This document shows, one piece after another, positions 1 through 8,787 of a stretch of DNA of 64,000 nucleotides; positions within the stretch are counted from its first letter, which is position 1; each line of letters starts with the position of its first letter. The notes under the pieces are model-generated. The model was given only the letters and a program-made list of their open reading frames with translations. It was not told where the DNA came from and made no database searches. Origin of the DNA: Methylibium sp964622685 (GTDB lineage: Bacteria > Pseudomonadota > Gammaproteobacteria > Burkholderiales > Burkholderiaceae_C); NCBI GenBank assembly GCA_964622685.1, contig CAZUUU010000002.1, positions 1 to 64,000 of the forward strand, read 5' to 3'. The position numbers and the translations under genes were made by a program.

Positions 1-18
1 GAGCGACCCAGGAACGAC

Positions 19-40
19 GAAACCGCCCGGAGGCGGCTTC
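19..40 (-). terminator. Rho-independent terminator after erpA
   Basis: Read on the minus strand, a GCCGCC stem, TCCG loop and GGCGG stem are followed by TTTC, about 25 bases beyond the erpA stop. A GC-rich stem with a short T tract is a plausible intrinsic terminator for the erpA-bactofilin transcript. The T tract is short, so efficiency is uncertain. Confidence 0.6.
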
Positions 41-64
41 TGGCAGACGGGGCGGACCCGAGGA

Positions 65-430
65 TCAGACCGAGAACGAAGACCCGCAACCGCAGGTGGT
101 GGTCGCGTTCGGATTCTTGATCACGAACTGCGCACCTTCCAGATCTTCCTTGTAGTCGATCTCGGCGCCGGTGAGGTACTGCAGGCTCATGGCGTCGATC
201 AGCAGCATCACGCCGTTCTTCTCCATCTTCGTGTCATCGTCGTTGACGATCTCGTCGAAGGTGAAGCCGTACTGGAAACCCGAGCAACCGCCGCCCTGCA
301 CGAACACGCGCAGCTTCAGTTCGGGGTTGCCTTCCTCGTCGACCAGCTGCCTGACCTTGTCGGCAGCACTGTCCGTGAAGACGATCGGGGCGGGCATTTC
401 GGTCGCGATGGATTCGGCAACGGCGCTCAT
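65..430 (-). CDS. erpA: Iron-sulfur cluster insertion protein ErpA
   Basis: This is a 121-residue A-type Fe-S carrier. The family takes clusters from the scaffold and delivers them to cytoplasmic apo-proteins, in E. coli including the IspG/IspH isoprenoid enzymes. The three ligand cysteines are visible: Cys49 in GGGCSGFQYGF, and Cys113 and Cys115 in the C-terminal TTCGCGSSFSV. Length and motifs match ErpA rather than IscA or SufA. Its ATG overlaps the TGA of the upstream bactofilin gene (ATGA), so the two are probably translationally coupled, and a terminator lies just downstream. Nothing looks damaged. Confidence 0.95.
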   Translation of the reverse strand: MSAVAESIATEMPAPIVFTDSAADKVRQLVDEEGNPELKLRVFVQGGGCSGFQYGFTFDEIVNDDDTKMEKNGVMLLIDAMSLQYLTGAEIDYKEDLEGAQFVIKNPNATTTCGCGSSFSV

Positions 431-879
431 GAGGACTCCTGGGACTGGCGGTCACCCGCCACCTTCGTATTGTGACCGACGGCCGCGACGTTCGCATTGG
501 CTGCCAGACGAAGTGCGGGCTTGTCCTCCGCATTCAAGGGCTTGAGCTCGCCATGGACCTGGGCGCCCTGGTGCATTTCCAGGCGCTCGTAGCGGACATT
601 GCCCTCGATGCGCGCCCGCGGCTGCAGTTCGAGCAGCTCGTCGGACTCGACCGGGCCGCGCACCTCGCCGTTGACGATCACGTGACCGGCCTTGACCCTG
701 CCGGCGATGCTGGCTTTGTCGCCGATGACCAGCAGGTTGCGCGCGTCGCCGAGCGCGATCACGTTGCCCATCACCCGGCCGTCGATGCGCAGGCCCTCGG
801 TGAAGCGGATCTCGCCTTCGATCACGGTGCCCTCACCCACCAGGGTGCGGATCGGCGGTTGCTTGCTCATTCCGAACAT
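427..879 (-). CDS. Bactofilin (polymer-forming cytoskeletal protein)
   Basis: This 150-residue protein has a compact core of short repeating hydrophobic beta-strands (patterns such as GEIRFTEGLRIDGRVMGNV and VIGDKASIAGRV), typical of the bactofilin/DUF583 right-handed beta-helix. Bactofilins self-assemble into filaments that position cell-wall or polar machinery. Flanking tails are short and polar. The start at 879 was preferred over longer in-frame options because GGAGG lies five bases upstream and the residues before it are low-complexity. A second ATG at 870 is possible but has no good ribosome site. The gene lies between the DUF6776 gene and erpA and overlaps erpA by four bases. Confidence 0.9.
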   Translation of the reverse strand: MFGMSKQPPIRTLVGEGTVIEGEIRFTEGLRIDGRVMGNVIALGDARNLLVIGDKASIAGRVKAGHVIVNGEVRGPVESDELLELQPRARIEGNVRYERLEMHQGAQVHGELKPLNAEDKPALRLAANANVAAVGHNTKVAGDRQSQESS

Positions 880-916
880 CTTGACCTCCAAGGACCCGGG
901 CCGCCGCGGCGGCCGT

Positions 917-1630
917 TCACAGATTGACGTCCTGGCTGGCGCGGATCGCGCCCTGGGCGTCGACCACGCTGACCTGCAGAGCCTCGACCACGACCGCGGC
1001 CGGGAACTCGATGACGCCATCTACACGTTGATACTGGCGGAACTGCAACGCACGGGCCGTGCCCGCCGGTGCCTGTGACCAGGCGCGTCCGTCGAGCCGG
1101 CCGCGCAGCGTCAGCTCGTAGCGTCCCTTGAACTCCGCCGGCGACTTGCCCGGCTGCATCACCAGCAGCTGGTAGCGCAGCTGGCCCTGTCCGACGACCT
1201 CGGCCTGCAGGCCCCGCACCATCAGGCCCTGCCGGCCGCTGGTCGGCAGCAGCCGCTCGAAGAAGCCGAGGTCGCCCTTGAGCGCCAGGTTCTCGGCCTC
1301 CAGGGCCCGCACCTGGCTGGCCAGGCGGTCCAGCGTCGTTCGCTCGGTCTTCAGCAGGCTCTCGGCCGTGTTGGCGATGCTCTGGGCCTTGTCGCGCTCG
1401 CTGCGCAGTTGCTCGATCTCGTCGGCGACGCTGCCCGACTCCACGCGGCCTCCGCCGCGATCGAGTCCCGCGATGTCCTTGCCGAACTCGAAGGCCCACA
1501 CCGCGAGTGCCGCCGAGAAGCCCAGCGCCAGCGCCATCACGGCCCAGCGCAGGGGCCAGGGCAGATGGCTGCGCACGATCATGCGCGGGGCGCTGATCGA
1601 CAGACGGCGGCGCAGCAGCTTCCAGCGCAT
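917..1630 (-). CDS. DUF6776-type single-pass membrane protein
   Basis: This 237-residue protein has a basic N-terminus, one transmembrane segment at about residues 27-47 (WAVMALALGFSAALAVWAF), then a coiled-coil stretch at about 70-115 rich in E, R, K and L heptads, and a C-terminal beta-rich domain. This matches the DUF6776 proteins that commonly precede bactofilin in Burkholderiales. The topology implies a periplasmic C-terminus held at the inner membrane. Because it sits beside bactofilin, a role as membrane partner of the filament is a reasonable guess, but there is no direct evidence. The bactofilin start is about 37 bases downstream, consistent with one operon. Confidence 0.8.
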   Translation of the reverse strand: MRWKLLRRRLSISAPRMIVRSHLPWPLRWAVMALALGFSAALAVWAFEFGKDIAGLDRGGGRVESGSVADEIEQLRSERDKAQSIANTAESLLKTERTTLDRLASQVRALEAENLALKGDLGFFERLLPTSGRQGLMVRGLQAEVVGQGQLRYQLLVMQPGKSPAEFKGRYELTLRGRLDGRAWSQAPAGTARALQFRQYQRVDGVIEFPAAVVVEALQVSVVDAQGAIRASQDVNL

Positions 1631-1720
1631 GGTGGGTTCGAGAGGAAACCTGGATTCTAGGTAGCGAGCCTGGGGCCTCCGGCCCGAAGTTGCAACGGCT
1701 GATGAAGTCGGCGCGCGAAT

Positions 1721-1746
1721 GAAAAAGCCGCCCGAAGGCGGCCTTT
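1721..1746 (-). terminator. Rho-independent terminator after rpsI
   Basis: Read on the minus strand, AAAAGGCCGCC, a TTCG tetraloop and GGCGGC are followed by TTTTT, about 20 bases past the rpsI stop. A six-base GC stem with a stable UUCG loop and T tract is a textbook intrinsic terminator. The A tract on the other side makes it potentially bidirectional. Confidence 0.85.
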
Positions 1747-1765
1747 TGTCTCGCTGGCGAAGAGA

Positions 1766-2158
1766 TCAGCGCTTGCTGAACTGCTTGCGACGGCGCGCGC
1801 CGTGCAAACCGACCTTCTTGCGCTCGACTTCGCGCGCGTCGCGGGTCACGAAACCCGCGCGGCTCAGTTCGGGCTTGAGCGCCGCGTCGTAGTCGATCAG
1901 CGCGCGCGTGACGCCATGGCGCACCGCGCCGGCCTGGCCGGACTCGCCGCCACCGTGCACGTTGACCTTGATGTCGAAGGCTTCGACGTTGTTGGTCAGG
2001 AACAGCGGCTGCTTGACGATCATGATCGAGGTCTGGCGGCCGAAGTACTGCTCGACCGGCTTGCCGTTGACCGTGATCTGGCCGGAGCCCTTCTTCAGGA
2101 ACACCCGCGCCACCGACGACTTGCGGCGGCCGGTCCCGTAATTCCAATTGCCAATCAT
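1766..2158 (-). CDS. rpsI: 30S ribosomal protein S9
   Basis: This 130-residue protein has the S9 N-terminal YGTGRRKSSVARV motif, the central GGGESGQAGAVRHG loop, and the basic C-terminal tail RRRKQFSKR that reaches the ribosomal P site. The start at 2158 is supported by GAGGGG six bases upstream. The in-frame ATG at 2164 directly abuts that site and is unlikely. It follows rplM by ten bases, the usual rplM-rpsI operon, and ends at a strong terminator. Confidence 0.98.
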   Translation of the reverse strand: MIGNWNYGTGRRKSSVARVFLKKGSGQITVNGKPVEQYFGRQTSIMIVKQPLFLTNNVEAFDIKVNVHGGGESGQAGAVRHGVTRALIDYDAALKPELSRAGFVTRDAREVERKKVGLHGARRRKQFSKR

Positions 2159-2168
2159 CGTCATCCCC

Positions 2169-2597
2169 TCAGATCGCCAGCGGCTTGGGCTGCTGCGCGG
2201 TGTGCGGGTGCGAGGCACCGGCATAGACCTTCAGCTTCTTGATCATCGCGTAGCCCAGCGGGCCCTTCGGGAGCATGCCCTTGACGGCCTTCTCCAGCGC
2301 GCGGCCGGGGTGCTTGGCCTGCATGTCCTTGAAGCGCGTCGCGTGGATCCCGCCCGGGAAGCCCGAGTGGCGGTAGTAGATCTTGTCGTTGGCCTTGTTG
2401 CCCGTGACGCGGAGCTTGTCGGCGTTGACGATGACGATGAAATCGCCGGTATCGACGTGAGGCGTGTAGATGGGCTTGTGCTTGCCGCGCAAACGGAGGG
2501 CCACTTCGCTGGCAACCCTGCCGAGAACCTTGTCGGTCGCGTCGATCACAAACCACTCGTGCGTCACTTCGGCCGGCTTGGCGCTGAAGGTTTTCAT
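2169..2597 (-). CDS. rplM: 50S ribosomal protein L13
   Basis: This 142-residue protein begins MKTFSAKPAEV and carries the L13 signatures WFVIDATDKVLGRVAS and HSGFPGGI followed by the KHPGRALEKAVKGMLPKG region. L13 binds 23S rRNA early in large-subunit assembly. The start follows AGGA at six-base spacing. It is the first gene of the rplM-rpsI operon, and the 286-base region upstream, divergent from the GNAT gene, should hold the operon promoter. Confidence 0.98.
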   Translation of the reverse strand: MKTFSAKPAEVTHEWFVIDATDKVLGRVASEVALRLRGKHKPIYTPHVDTGDFIVIVNADKLRVTGNKANDKIYYRHSGFPGGIHATRFKDMQAKHPGRALEKAVKGMLPKGPLGYAMIKKLKVYAGASHPHTAQQPKPLAI

Positions 2598-2883
2598 GAG
2601 GGTCCTGACGGAAAATCCCGGCTCTGCTGCAGCGGTCGGTGCCTCTTGTGAAGCCCGTCTGGCGACGGACCCGAGGCCTCTTAGGCTGCATGATCGGCGG
2701 CAGAGTTGCCACCGACTTTTCCCGGAGCCGGACGGCGGGAAAGCCGCGGAGTATAGCCGCGATCGTCGCGCCCGAGCAACGGCGCGTCCCGGCGCAGCGG
2801 ACCCTGCCGCGGCCCGCAATCACCCCGGCAGCGGCGGCCGGCCATGGCGTCTACAATTCAGGGTAAACCCTAATCATCCTCTC
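2598..2883. promoter_or_regulatory. Divergent intergenic region between rplM and the GNAT gene
   Basis: There are 286 bases without a supported gene. By position it must contain the rplM-rpsI promoter and leader on the minus strand and the promoter of the GNAT gene on the plus strand. I could not pick out convincing -35/-10 boxes or an obvious L13 autoregulatory hairpin by eye. Confidence 0.4.
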
Positions 2884-3612
2884 ATGGGCTTCCCCGGCGA
2901 CATCCTCCATCGAGGCACCCCCTCCGCCGACCGGCACGCCGGTCCGGACTCGGCGCCGCCTCCCGGCGCGGGCGCCTTTCGGTGGGTGCCGATCCGCTCC
3001 CTGGCGGAGCGCCACCGCGAACGCATCGTCGCCCACCTGCTGGCGCTGCCGGCCCACGACCGCTACCTGCGCTTCGGCTATTCGGCCAGCGACGCCCAGA
3101 TCGCCGCCTACGTCGACGGCATCGGCTTCGAGCGCGACGAGGTGTTCGGCATCTTCAACCGCCGCCTCGAGCTGATCGCGATGGCGCACCTGGCCTACGA
3201 GCGGCCCGCCCAGCTGCAGTCGCGCCCGCCGATGGTGGAGTTCGGCGTCTCGGTGCTGCCGCAGGCGCGCGGCCGCGGCTACGGCGCGCGGCTGTTCGAC
3301 CACGCCGTGATGCATGCGCGCAACCGCGGCATCGACACGCTCTTCATCCACGCGCTCAGCGAGAACACGGCGATGCTCAAGATCGCCCACGGCGCCGGCG
3401 CCGTGGTCGAGCGCGACGGCGGCGAGGCCAGCGCCTGGCTCAAGCTGCCGCCCGACACGCTGGCGAGCCAGGTCGAGGAACTGGTCGAGACGCACGCCGC
3501 CGAGGTCAACTACCAGTTCAAGCGCCACGCGATGCGCCTCGAGCAGCTGCTCGACGCCGTCGGCGAGGTGCGCGCCTCGCTGGGTCGCAGCACCGGCGCC
3601 GCGTCCGAGTAG
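2884..3612 (+). CDS. GNAT-family N-acetyltransferase
   Basis: This 242-residue protein has a GNAT core at about residues 35-180. The acetyl-CoA pyrophosphate-binding motif A is visible as VLPQARGRGYGARLFDHA (the R-G-x-G-x pattern), with the preceding beta-strand PPMVEFGVSV. The C-terminal 50 residues are helical (EELVETHAAEVNYQFKRHA), beyond the minimal fold. The substrate cannot be read from sequence. The chosen ATG is the first plausible one after the intergenic region; the Shine-Dalgarno is weak, and a longer frame upstream overlaps rplM antisense and is not credible. It is transcribed away from rplM. Confidence 0.85.
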   Translation: MGFPGDILHRGTPSADRHAGPDSAPPPGAGAFRWVPIRSLAERHRERIVAHLLALPAHDRYLRFGYSASDAQIAAYVDGIGFERDEVFGIFNRRLELIAMAHLAYERPAQLQSRPPMVEFGVSVLPQARGRGYGARLFDHAVMHARNRGIDTLFIHALSENTAMLKIAHGAGAVVERDGGEASAWLKLPPDTLASQVEELVETHAAEVNYQFKRHAMRLEQLLDAVGEVRASLGRSTGAASE

Positions 3613-3741
3613 GGCGACGCGGGGCGTCGCCCGCTTGCCACGGCCCCCAGCTGGGGGGACACCGGCCTGCGGGCCCGGGCTAGCATGCCAGTCCGACTGC
3701 GCCCCGCTTCGGCCCGGACACTCTCCCGGCCGGTCTCGCTG

Positions 3742-4443
3742 ATGACCTCGTCCCCCTGGATGCTCTTGCTGCTTGCCGGCGTCGCCGTGATCGGCGCGTT
3801 CTGGCTCGGCCGCAGGTCGAACGCGCGCAACACGCAGACGCCGCTGCCCGGCGACTGGGCGGTGATGGCGCGGCCGGTGCTCAACGCCGACGAGCGCCGC
3901 ACGATGCGCATGCTGCGCGACGCGATGCCGCAGTACGTCGTGCTCGCCAAGCTGCCGCTGGTGCGGCTGTGCCAGCCACGCGATCCGCAGAAGGTGCGCT
4001 ACTGGTTCGACCTGCTCGGGCCGCTGCACGTGAGCTTCGCGGTCTGCAGCCCCAACGGCCGCGTGCTCGCGGTCATCGACCTCGAGCCCGAGCGCGGCTT
4101 CTCGCGCCGCGCCGCCAAGATCAAGCAGTCGGTCCTCGACGCCTGCCGCATCCGCTACCTCGCCTGCCGCGCCGAGAACCTGCCGCCGGCCGGTGAGCTG
4201 CAGCTGCTGCTGCGCCCCCAGGGCGTGGTCAGCAGCCCGGTGCCGCTGGCACCCACGCCCACCTTCGTCGCGGCGCGCAGCACGCTGTCGGACACCGTGC
4301 GCACCAAGCGCGCCGAACGGTCCGCGCGCTGGGCCGACTCCAACTTCCCGCAGGATTCCTTCTTCGCGCCCGACAGCCGCCACGACGGCGGCCCGACCAG
4401 CGAGTTCTCGCCGCTGAGCATGGCGCGCGAGGACCTGCGCTGA
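3742..4443 (+). CDS. DUF2726 domain membrane-anchored protein
   Basis: Starting at 3742 gives 233 residues: an N-terminal transmembrane helix (MLLLLAGVAVIGAFWLG), then a soluble domain at about residues 40-165 with the DUF2726 pattern (DERRTMRMLRDAMPQYVVLAKLP, RIRYL, a restriction-endonuclease-like alpha/beta fold), and a disordered Ser/Arg-rich tail. An in-frame ATG at 3685 would add 19 basic residues in front of the helix and cannot be excluded. DUF2726 proteins have no settled biochemical function. No operon partner is evident: srkA starts 23 bases later on the same strand and might be co-transcribed. Confidence 0.75.
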   Translation: MTSSPWMLLLLAGVAVIGAFWLGRRSNARNTQTPLPGDWAVMARPVLNADERRTMRMLRDAMPQYVVLAKLPLVRLCQPRDPQKVRYWFDLLGPLHVSFAVCSPNGRVLAVIDLEPERGFSRRAAKIKQSVLDACRIRYLACRAENLPPAGELQLLLRPQGVVSSPVPLAPTPTFVAARSTLSDTVRTKRAERSARWADSNFPQDSFFAPDSRHDGGPTSEFSPLSMAREDLR

Positions 4444-4466
4444 AGCCTGCGTGAGACCATCGCGGC

Positions 4467-5483
4467 ATGGACGATGCCGCGAGCGCCCCGCAACCTTTTG
4501 CCGACCTGACACCGCACGCGGTGCTGGACGCGCTGGCCGATGCCGGCCTGTACGGCGACGGCCGCCTGCTGCAGCTCAACTCCTACGAGAACCGCGTGTT
4601 CCAGGTCGCGCTGGAGGACGGCAGCTTCGTCGTCGCCAAGTTCTACCGCCCGGGCCGCTGGAGCGACGCGCAGATCCTCGAGGAACACGCCTTCGCGCTG
4701 GAGCTGGCCGCCGCCGAGGTGCCCGCGGTCGCGCCGCTCGTGCTCGACGCCGGCCGCGCGGTCGCCGGCACCACGCTGCTCGGCACGCCGCCCACGCTGG
4801 CGCGCCGCGACGGCATGCGCTTCGGCGTCGCGCCGCGACGCGCCGGCCGCGCACCCGAACTCGACGACCCCGAGGTGCTGGAATGGATCGGCCGCTTCAT
4901 CGGCCGCCTGCACGCGGTGGGCCGCCGGCAGCCCTTCGCCCACCGTCGCACGCTCGACGTCGACACCCTGGGCCGCCAGCCGCGCGCCTGGCTGGTCGAC
5001 CACGAGGTGCTGGCGCCCGCCGAGTCCGCGCAATGGGCCGCAGTCGCCGACCAGGCGCTGGCGCTGGCCGAGCAGCGCTTCGCCGCCGTCGCCCCGCGCC
5101 GCCTGCGCCTGCACGGCGACTGCCACCCCGGCAACCTGTTGTGGACGCCGCAAGGCCCGCACTTCGTCGACCTCGACGACGCGATGACCGGCCCGGCCAT
5201 CCAGGATCTGTGGATGCTGCTGTCGGGCGATCCGGCCGAGGCGCGCCGCCAGCTGGCCTGCCTGCTCGAAGGCTACGAGAGCTTCTGCGACTTCGACCGC
5301 CGCGAGCTCGCGCTCGTCGAGGCGCTGCGCACGCTGCGCATGATCCACCACAGCTTCTGGATCGCGCAGCGCTGGGCCGACCCGGCCTTCCCGGCCGCCT
5401 TCCCGTGGTTCGGCGGCCCGAGCTACTGGTCGCAGCAGACCGCCGACCTGCGCCAGCAGATCGAGGCCATGAGCCAGGACTGA
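4467..5483 (+). CDS. srkA: Stress response serine/threonine kinase SrkA (YihE family)
   Basis: This 338-residue protein is close to the usual SrkA length. The aminoglycoside-phosphotransferase-like kinase fold shows YENRVFQVALEDG and VVAKFYRPGRW (the nucleotide-binding Lys), catalytic loop LRLHGDCHPGNLLW and metal-binding HFVDLDDAMTGP, followed by the SrkA-specific C-terminal WIAQRW and FPWFGGPSYW segments. In E. coli this cytoplasmic kinase protects against oxidative and stress-induced death. It is convergent with htpG, with only seven bases between their ends. Confidence 0.92.
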   Translation: MDDAASAPQPFADLTPHAVLDALADAGLYGDGRLLQLNSYENRVFQVALEDGSFVVAKFYRPGRWSDAQILEEHAFALELAAAEVPAVAPLVLDAGRAVAGTTLLGTPPTLARRDGMRFGVAPRRAGRAPELDDPEVLEWIGRFIGRLHAVGRRQPFAHRRTLDVDTLGRQPRAWLVDHEVLAPAESAQWAAVADQALALAEQRFAAVAPRRLRLHGDCHPGNLLWTPQGPHFVDLDDAMTGPAIQDLWMLLSGDPAEARRQLACLLEGYESFCDFDRRELALVEALRTLRMIHHSFWIAQRWADPAFPAAFPWFGGPSYWSQQTADLRQQIEAMSQD

Positions 5484-5490
5484 GCCGCGC

Positions 5491-7356
5491 TCAGGTCAGC
5501 AAGCGGTTGACGCGCTGAACGTAGGCCGCCGGATCCTCGAGCTGCCCGCCCTCGGCCAGCACCGCCTGGTCGAACAGCACGTGGGCCAGGTCCTCGAAGC
5601 GCTCGCTGCCGTCCAGGCGCTTCACCAGCGCGTGCCCGGCATTCACTTCCAGGATCGGCTGCGATGCCGGTGCGCTCTGCCCGGCCTGCTTCAGCAGCCG
5701 CGCGAGGTGGCCGCTCATGTCGCCCTCCTCCACCACCAGGCAGGCCGGCGAATCGACCAGCCGCGTCGTCACGCGCACGTCCTTCGCGCGGCCCTTCAGC
5801 GCTTCCTTCAGCTTCTCGAGCACCGGCTTGAAGGCCTCGGCCGCCGCCTCGAGCTGCTGCTTCTCGGCCTCGTCCTGCAGCTTGCCCAGGTCGACCGCGC
5901 CCTTGGCCACGCTCTGCAGCGGCTTGCCCTCGAACTCGTAGAGGTGCGCCAGCATCCACTCGTCGACGCGGTCGGCCAGCAGCAGCACCTCGATGCCCTT
6001 CTTGCGGAAGAGCTCCAGCTGCGGGCTGTTCTTCGCCGCCGCCAGCGTGTCGGCGGTGATGACGTAGATGGCCTCCTGGCCCTCCTTCATACGCCCCACG
6101 TAGTCGGCCAGGCTCACGCTGGCATCGGCGTGCGTGGAGGCAAAGCGCAGCAGCTTCGCCAGGCGCTCCTGGTTGGCATGGTCCTCGCCGATGCCCTCCT
6201 TCAGCACCGCGCCGAACTCGGCCCAGAAGCTCGCGTACTTGTCGGCGTCGTTCGCGGCCAGGTCCTCCAGCATGCCCAGCACGCGCTTGGTCGAACCCTC
6301 GCGGATCGCCTTCACGTCGCGGCTTTCCTGCAGCAGCTCGCGGCTCACGTTGAGCGGCAGGTCGCTGGAGTCGATCACGCCCTTGACGAAGCGCAGGTAG
6401 CTCGGCATCAGCGCCTGCGCGTCGTCCATGATGAAGACGCGCTTGACGTAGAGCCTCACGCCGCTCTTGCGGTCGCGGTTCCACAGGTCCTGCGGCGCCT
6501 TGGCCGGCAGGTAGAGCAGCTGGATGTACTCGCTGCGGCCCTCGACGCGGTTGTGCGTGTAGGCCAGCGGCGGCGCGGGGTCGAAGCTGATCTGCTCGTA
6601 GAAGCTCTTGTACTCGGCGTCGGTGATCTCGCTCTTGGGCCGCGCCCACAGCGCCGCCGCCTTGTTGACGGTCTCCCAGTCGTCCAGCGTCAGGTACTCG
6701 CCCTTCTCGCTGTTCCACTCCTGCCTGCGCATCAGGATGGGCAGCGAGATGTGGTCGGAGTACTTGGCGATCGTCGACTTGATCTTCCACTGCGACAGCC
6801 ACTCGTCCTCGCCCTCGCGCAGGTGCAGGATCACGTCGGTGCCGCGCGTCGCGCGCTCGATGGTCTCGACCTCGAACTCGCCCGTGCCGGTGCTGCTCCA
6901 GCGCACGCCCTGCGCGGGCGCCAGGCCGGCGCGGCGCGTCTCCACGGTGATGCGGTCGGCCACGATGTAGCCGCTGTAGAAGCCCACGCCGAACTGGCCG
7001 ATCAGCTGCGTGTCGCGGGCCTGCTCGCCCGAGAGCTTGCCGACGAACTCGCGCGTGCCGCTCTTGGCGATGGTGCCCAGGTTGGCGATGGCCTCGGCCT
7101 CGTTCATGCCGATGCCGTTGTCGCTGATGGTGATCGTGCGGGCGTCCTTGTCATAGCTCACCCGCACCTCCAGCGTCGGTGCGTCCTCGAACAGACCGGC
7201 CTCGTTCAGCGCCTCGAACCTCAGCTTGTCGCACGCGTCCGACGCGTTGGAGATCAGCTCGCGGAGAAATATCTCCTTGTTAGAGTAGAGCGAGTGCGTC
7301 ACCAGGTGCAGCAACTGTTGCACCTCGGCTTGAAAAGACAGGGTCTGCTTGTTCAT
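5491..7356 (-). CDS. htpG: Molecular chaperone HtpG (Hsp90)
   Basis: This 621-residue protein starts MNKQTLSFQAEVQQLLHLV. The GHKL ATPase domain (about residues 1-215) shows the Hsp90 signature YSNKEIFLRELISNASDA, DNGIGM and GQFGVGFYS. The middle domain contains the client-binding and catalytic-Arg region (SRELLQES), and the C-terminal dimerisation domain ends VQRVNRLLT. All expected blocks are present in order. A much longer in-frame extension exists upstream, but it is antisense low-complexity coding shadow and lacks Hsp90 homology. Confidence 0.98.
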   Translation of the reverse strand: MNKQTLSFQAEVQQLLHLVTHSLYSNKEIFLRELISNASDACDKLRFEALNEAGLFEDAPTLEVRVSYDKDARTITISDNGIGMNEAEAIANLGTIAKSGTREFVGKLSGEQARDTQLIGQFGVGFYSGYIVADRITVETRRAGLAPAQGVRWSSTGTGEFEVETIERATRGTDVILHLREGEDEWLSQWKIKSTIAKYSDHISLPILMRRQEWNSEKGEYLTLDDWETVNKAAALWARPKSEITDAEYKSFYEQISFDPAPPLAYTHNRVEGRSEYIQLLYLPAKAPQDLWNRDRKSGVRLYVKRVFIMDDAQALMPSYLRFVKGVIDSSDLPLNVSRELLQESRDVKAIREGSTKRVLGMLEDLAANDADKYASFWAEFGAVLKEGIGEDHANQERLAKLLRFASTHADASVSLADYVGRMKEGQEAIYVITADTLAAAKNSPQLELFRKKGIEVLLLADRVDEWMLAHLYEFEGKPLQSVAKGAVDLGKLQDEAEKQQLEAAAEAFKPVLEKLKEALKGRAKDVRVTTRLVDSPACLVVEEGDMSGHLARLLKQAGQSAPASQPILEVNAGHALVKRLDGSERFEDLAHVLFDQAVLAEGGQLEDPAAYVQRVNRLLT

Positions 7357-7530
7357 GGCGGACTGATGATTCGTTGGGATGGGCGCCGACCCGCGATGCT
7401 CGATCGCGCGCGGCGTGGATTGTGGGGCCGCTCGCGCGGCTTTCAAGCCCGGCATGGCCCGCATCCCTGGACCGGAACTCATCCCCCGCCCCGCGCTCCC
7501 ACGGTCGGGACCAGAGGAGACCAGAACAAG

Positions 7531-8784
7531 ATGAACGACAACCCGCTCGCCAACACCGACGTGCTGCGCGCCCCGCTGTGGACGCTCGAGGGCCTGCGCA
7601 GTGCCGACCCGGTCCTGGGCATCGCCCTGCTGATCATCATCGCGGTCGTGGCCGGCGAGGCCGTGCGCCGCTGGACGCGGCTGCCGCGCGCCTGCGGCCA
7701 CATGCTGGTCGGCGTGATCGCCAGCCCGCTGGCGCTGCGCCTGCTCGAGCGCACCGACCTCGACCCCTGGAAGCCGCTGCTCGACCTGGCCGTCGGCGTG
7801 CTGGTCTTCGAGCTCGGCACGCGCATCCGCCCGCGCTGGCTCATCCACAACCCGGCGCTCGCGCTGCAGGGCGTGGCCGAGGCGCTGCTGGCCGGCGCCG
7901 CGGTGACCGGCGCGCTGGTGCTGCTGGGCGTCGCGCCGATCTCGGCGGCGCTGGCCGGCGCGGTGGCGATGGCCACCTCGCCGGTCATCACGATGTCCGC
8001 GGTCTACGAATGGCAACCGCGCGGCCAGGTCACCGAGCGCCTGCTGATGATGACCGCGCTCAACAGCGTGCTGGCGGTGCTGGCGCTCAAGGGCTGGCGC
8101 GTCGTCGCCACCGCCGATGGCCCGCTGCGCGCCGAATGGCTGCCCGCGCTGGCCAACGCGGTCTACGTGCTGTGCGGGTCCTTCCTGCTGGGCGCGCTGC
8201 TGGGCCTGCTGCTGACCTGGCTGTCCAAGCCGATGCGCCGGACCACCGCCAGCGCGGTGCTGCAGATCGGCCTGCTGGTGCTGGGCGCGCTGCTCGCGGC
8301 GCAGTGGACGCTGTCGCCGCTGCTCGCGCTGCTGATCGCCGGCATCGTGGCGCGCGAACGCATGGGCCACGGCCTCACCGTCGAGCCGCAGCTCGGCACC
8401 GCGGGCACCGCGCTGACGGTGCTGCTGTTCGTGAGCCTCGGCCTCGTCAGCACGGTGGAAAACATCCTCGGCCTGTGGCCCTGGGTGCTGGCGATCATCG
8501 TCGCGCGTGCGCTCGGCAAGGGCCTGGCCATCGTCGCGATGTCGCGCCACAGCGGCCTGAGCCTCAAGCAGGCCCTGGCCCTGACGCTGGCGCTGCAACC
8601 CATGGCCCAGTCCGCCCTGCTGCTGGGCGCCAGCACCTACGGCTGGCCCGGCGACGCGCCCCTGGTCGAGGCCGGCCTGCTGCAGGCCCTGCTGATCGCG
8701 GTGACGCTGATGCAGCTCAGCGGACCGATCTGGGCCCAAATCGCACTGCGCCAGATCGCCGGCGAAGTGCCGCAACGGAGCTGA
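7531..8784 (+). CDS. Cation:proton antiporter (CPA2/Kef-type membrane domain)
   Basis: This 417-residue protein has about 11-12 hydrophobic helices beginning with VLGIALLIIIAVVAGEAVRRW. Antiporter features include the PRACGHMLVGVIASPL segment, GVLVFELGTRI, and AMATSPVITMS, which resembles the unwound discontinuous helix of the CPA superfamily. There is no TrkA-N/RCK domain, so it is the transport domain alone. The ion is not predictable from sequence. GAGGAGA precedes the ATG by about 11 bases. The ligase gene follows only three bases after its stop, so the two form an operon. Confidence 0.85.
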   Translation: MNDNPLANTDVLRAPLWTLEGLRSADPVLGIALLIIIAVVAGEAVRRWTRLPRACGHMLVGVIASPLALRLLERTDLDPWKPLLDLAVGVLVFELGTRIRPRWLIHNPALALQGVAEALLAGAAVTGALVLLGVAPISAALAGAVAMATSPVITMSAVYEWQPRGQVTERLLMMTALNSVLAVLALKGWRVVATADGPLRAEWLPALANAVYVLCGSFLLGALLGLLLTWLSKPMRRTTASAVLQIGLLVLGALLAAQWTLSPLLALLIAGIVARERMGHGLTVEPQLGTAGTALTVLLFVSLGLVSTVENILGLWPWVLAIIVARALGKGLAIVAMSRHSGLSLKQALALTLALQPMAQSALLLGASTYGWPGDAPLVEAGLLQALLIAVTLMQLSGPIWAQIALRQIAGEVPQRS

Positions 8785-8787
8785 GCC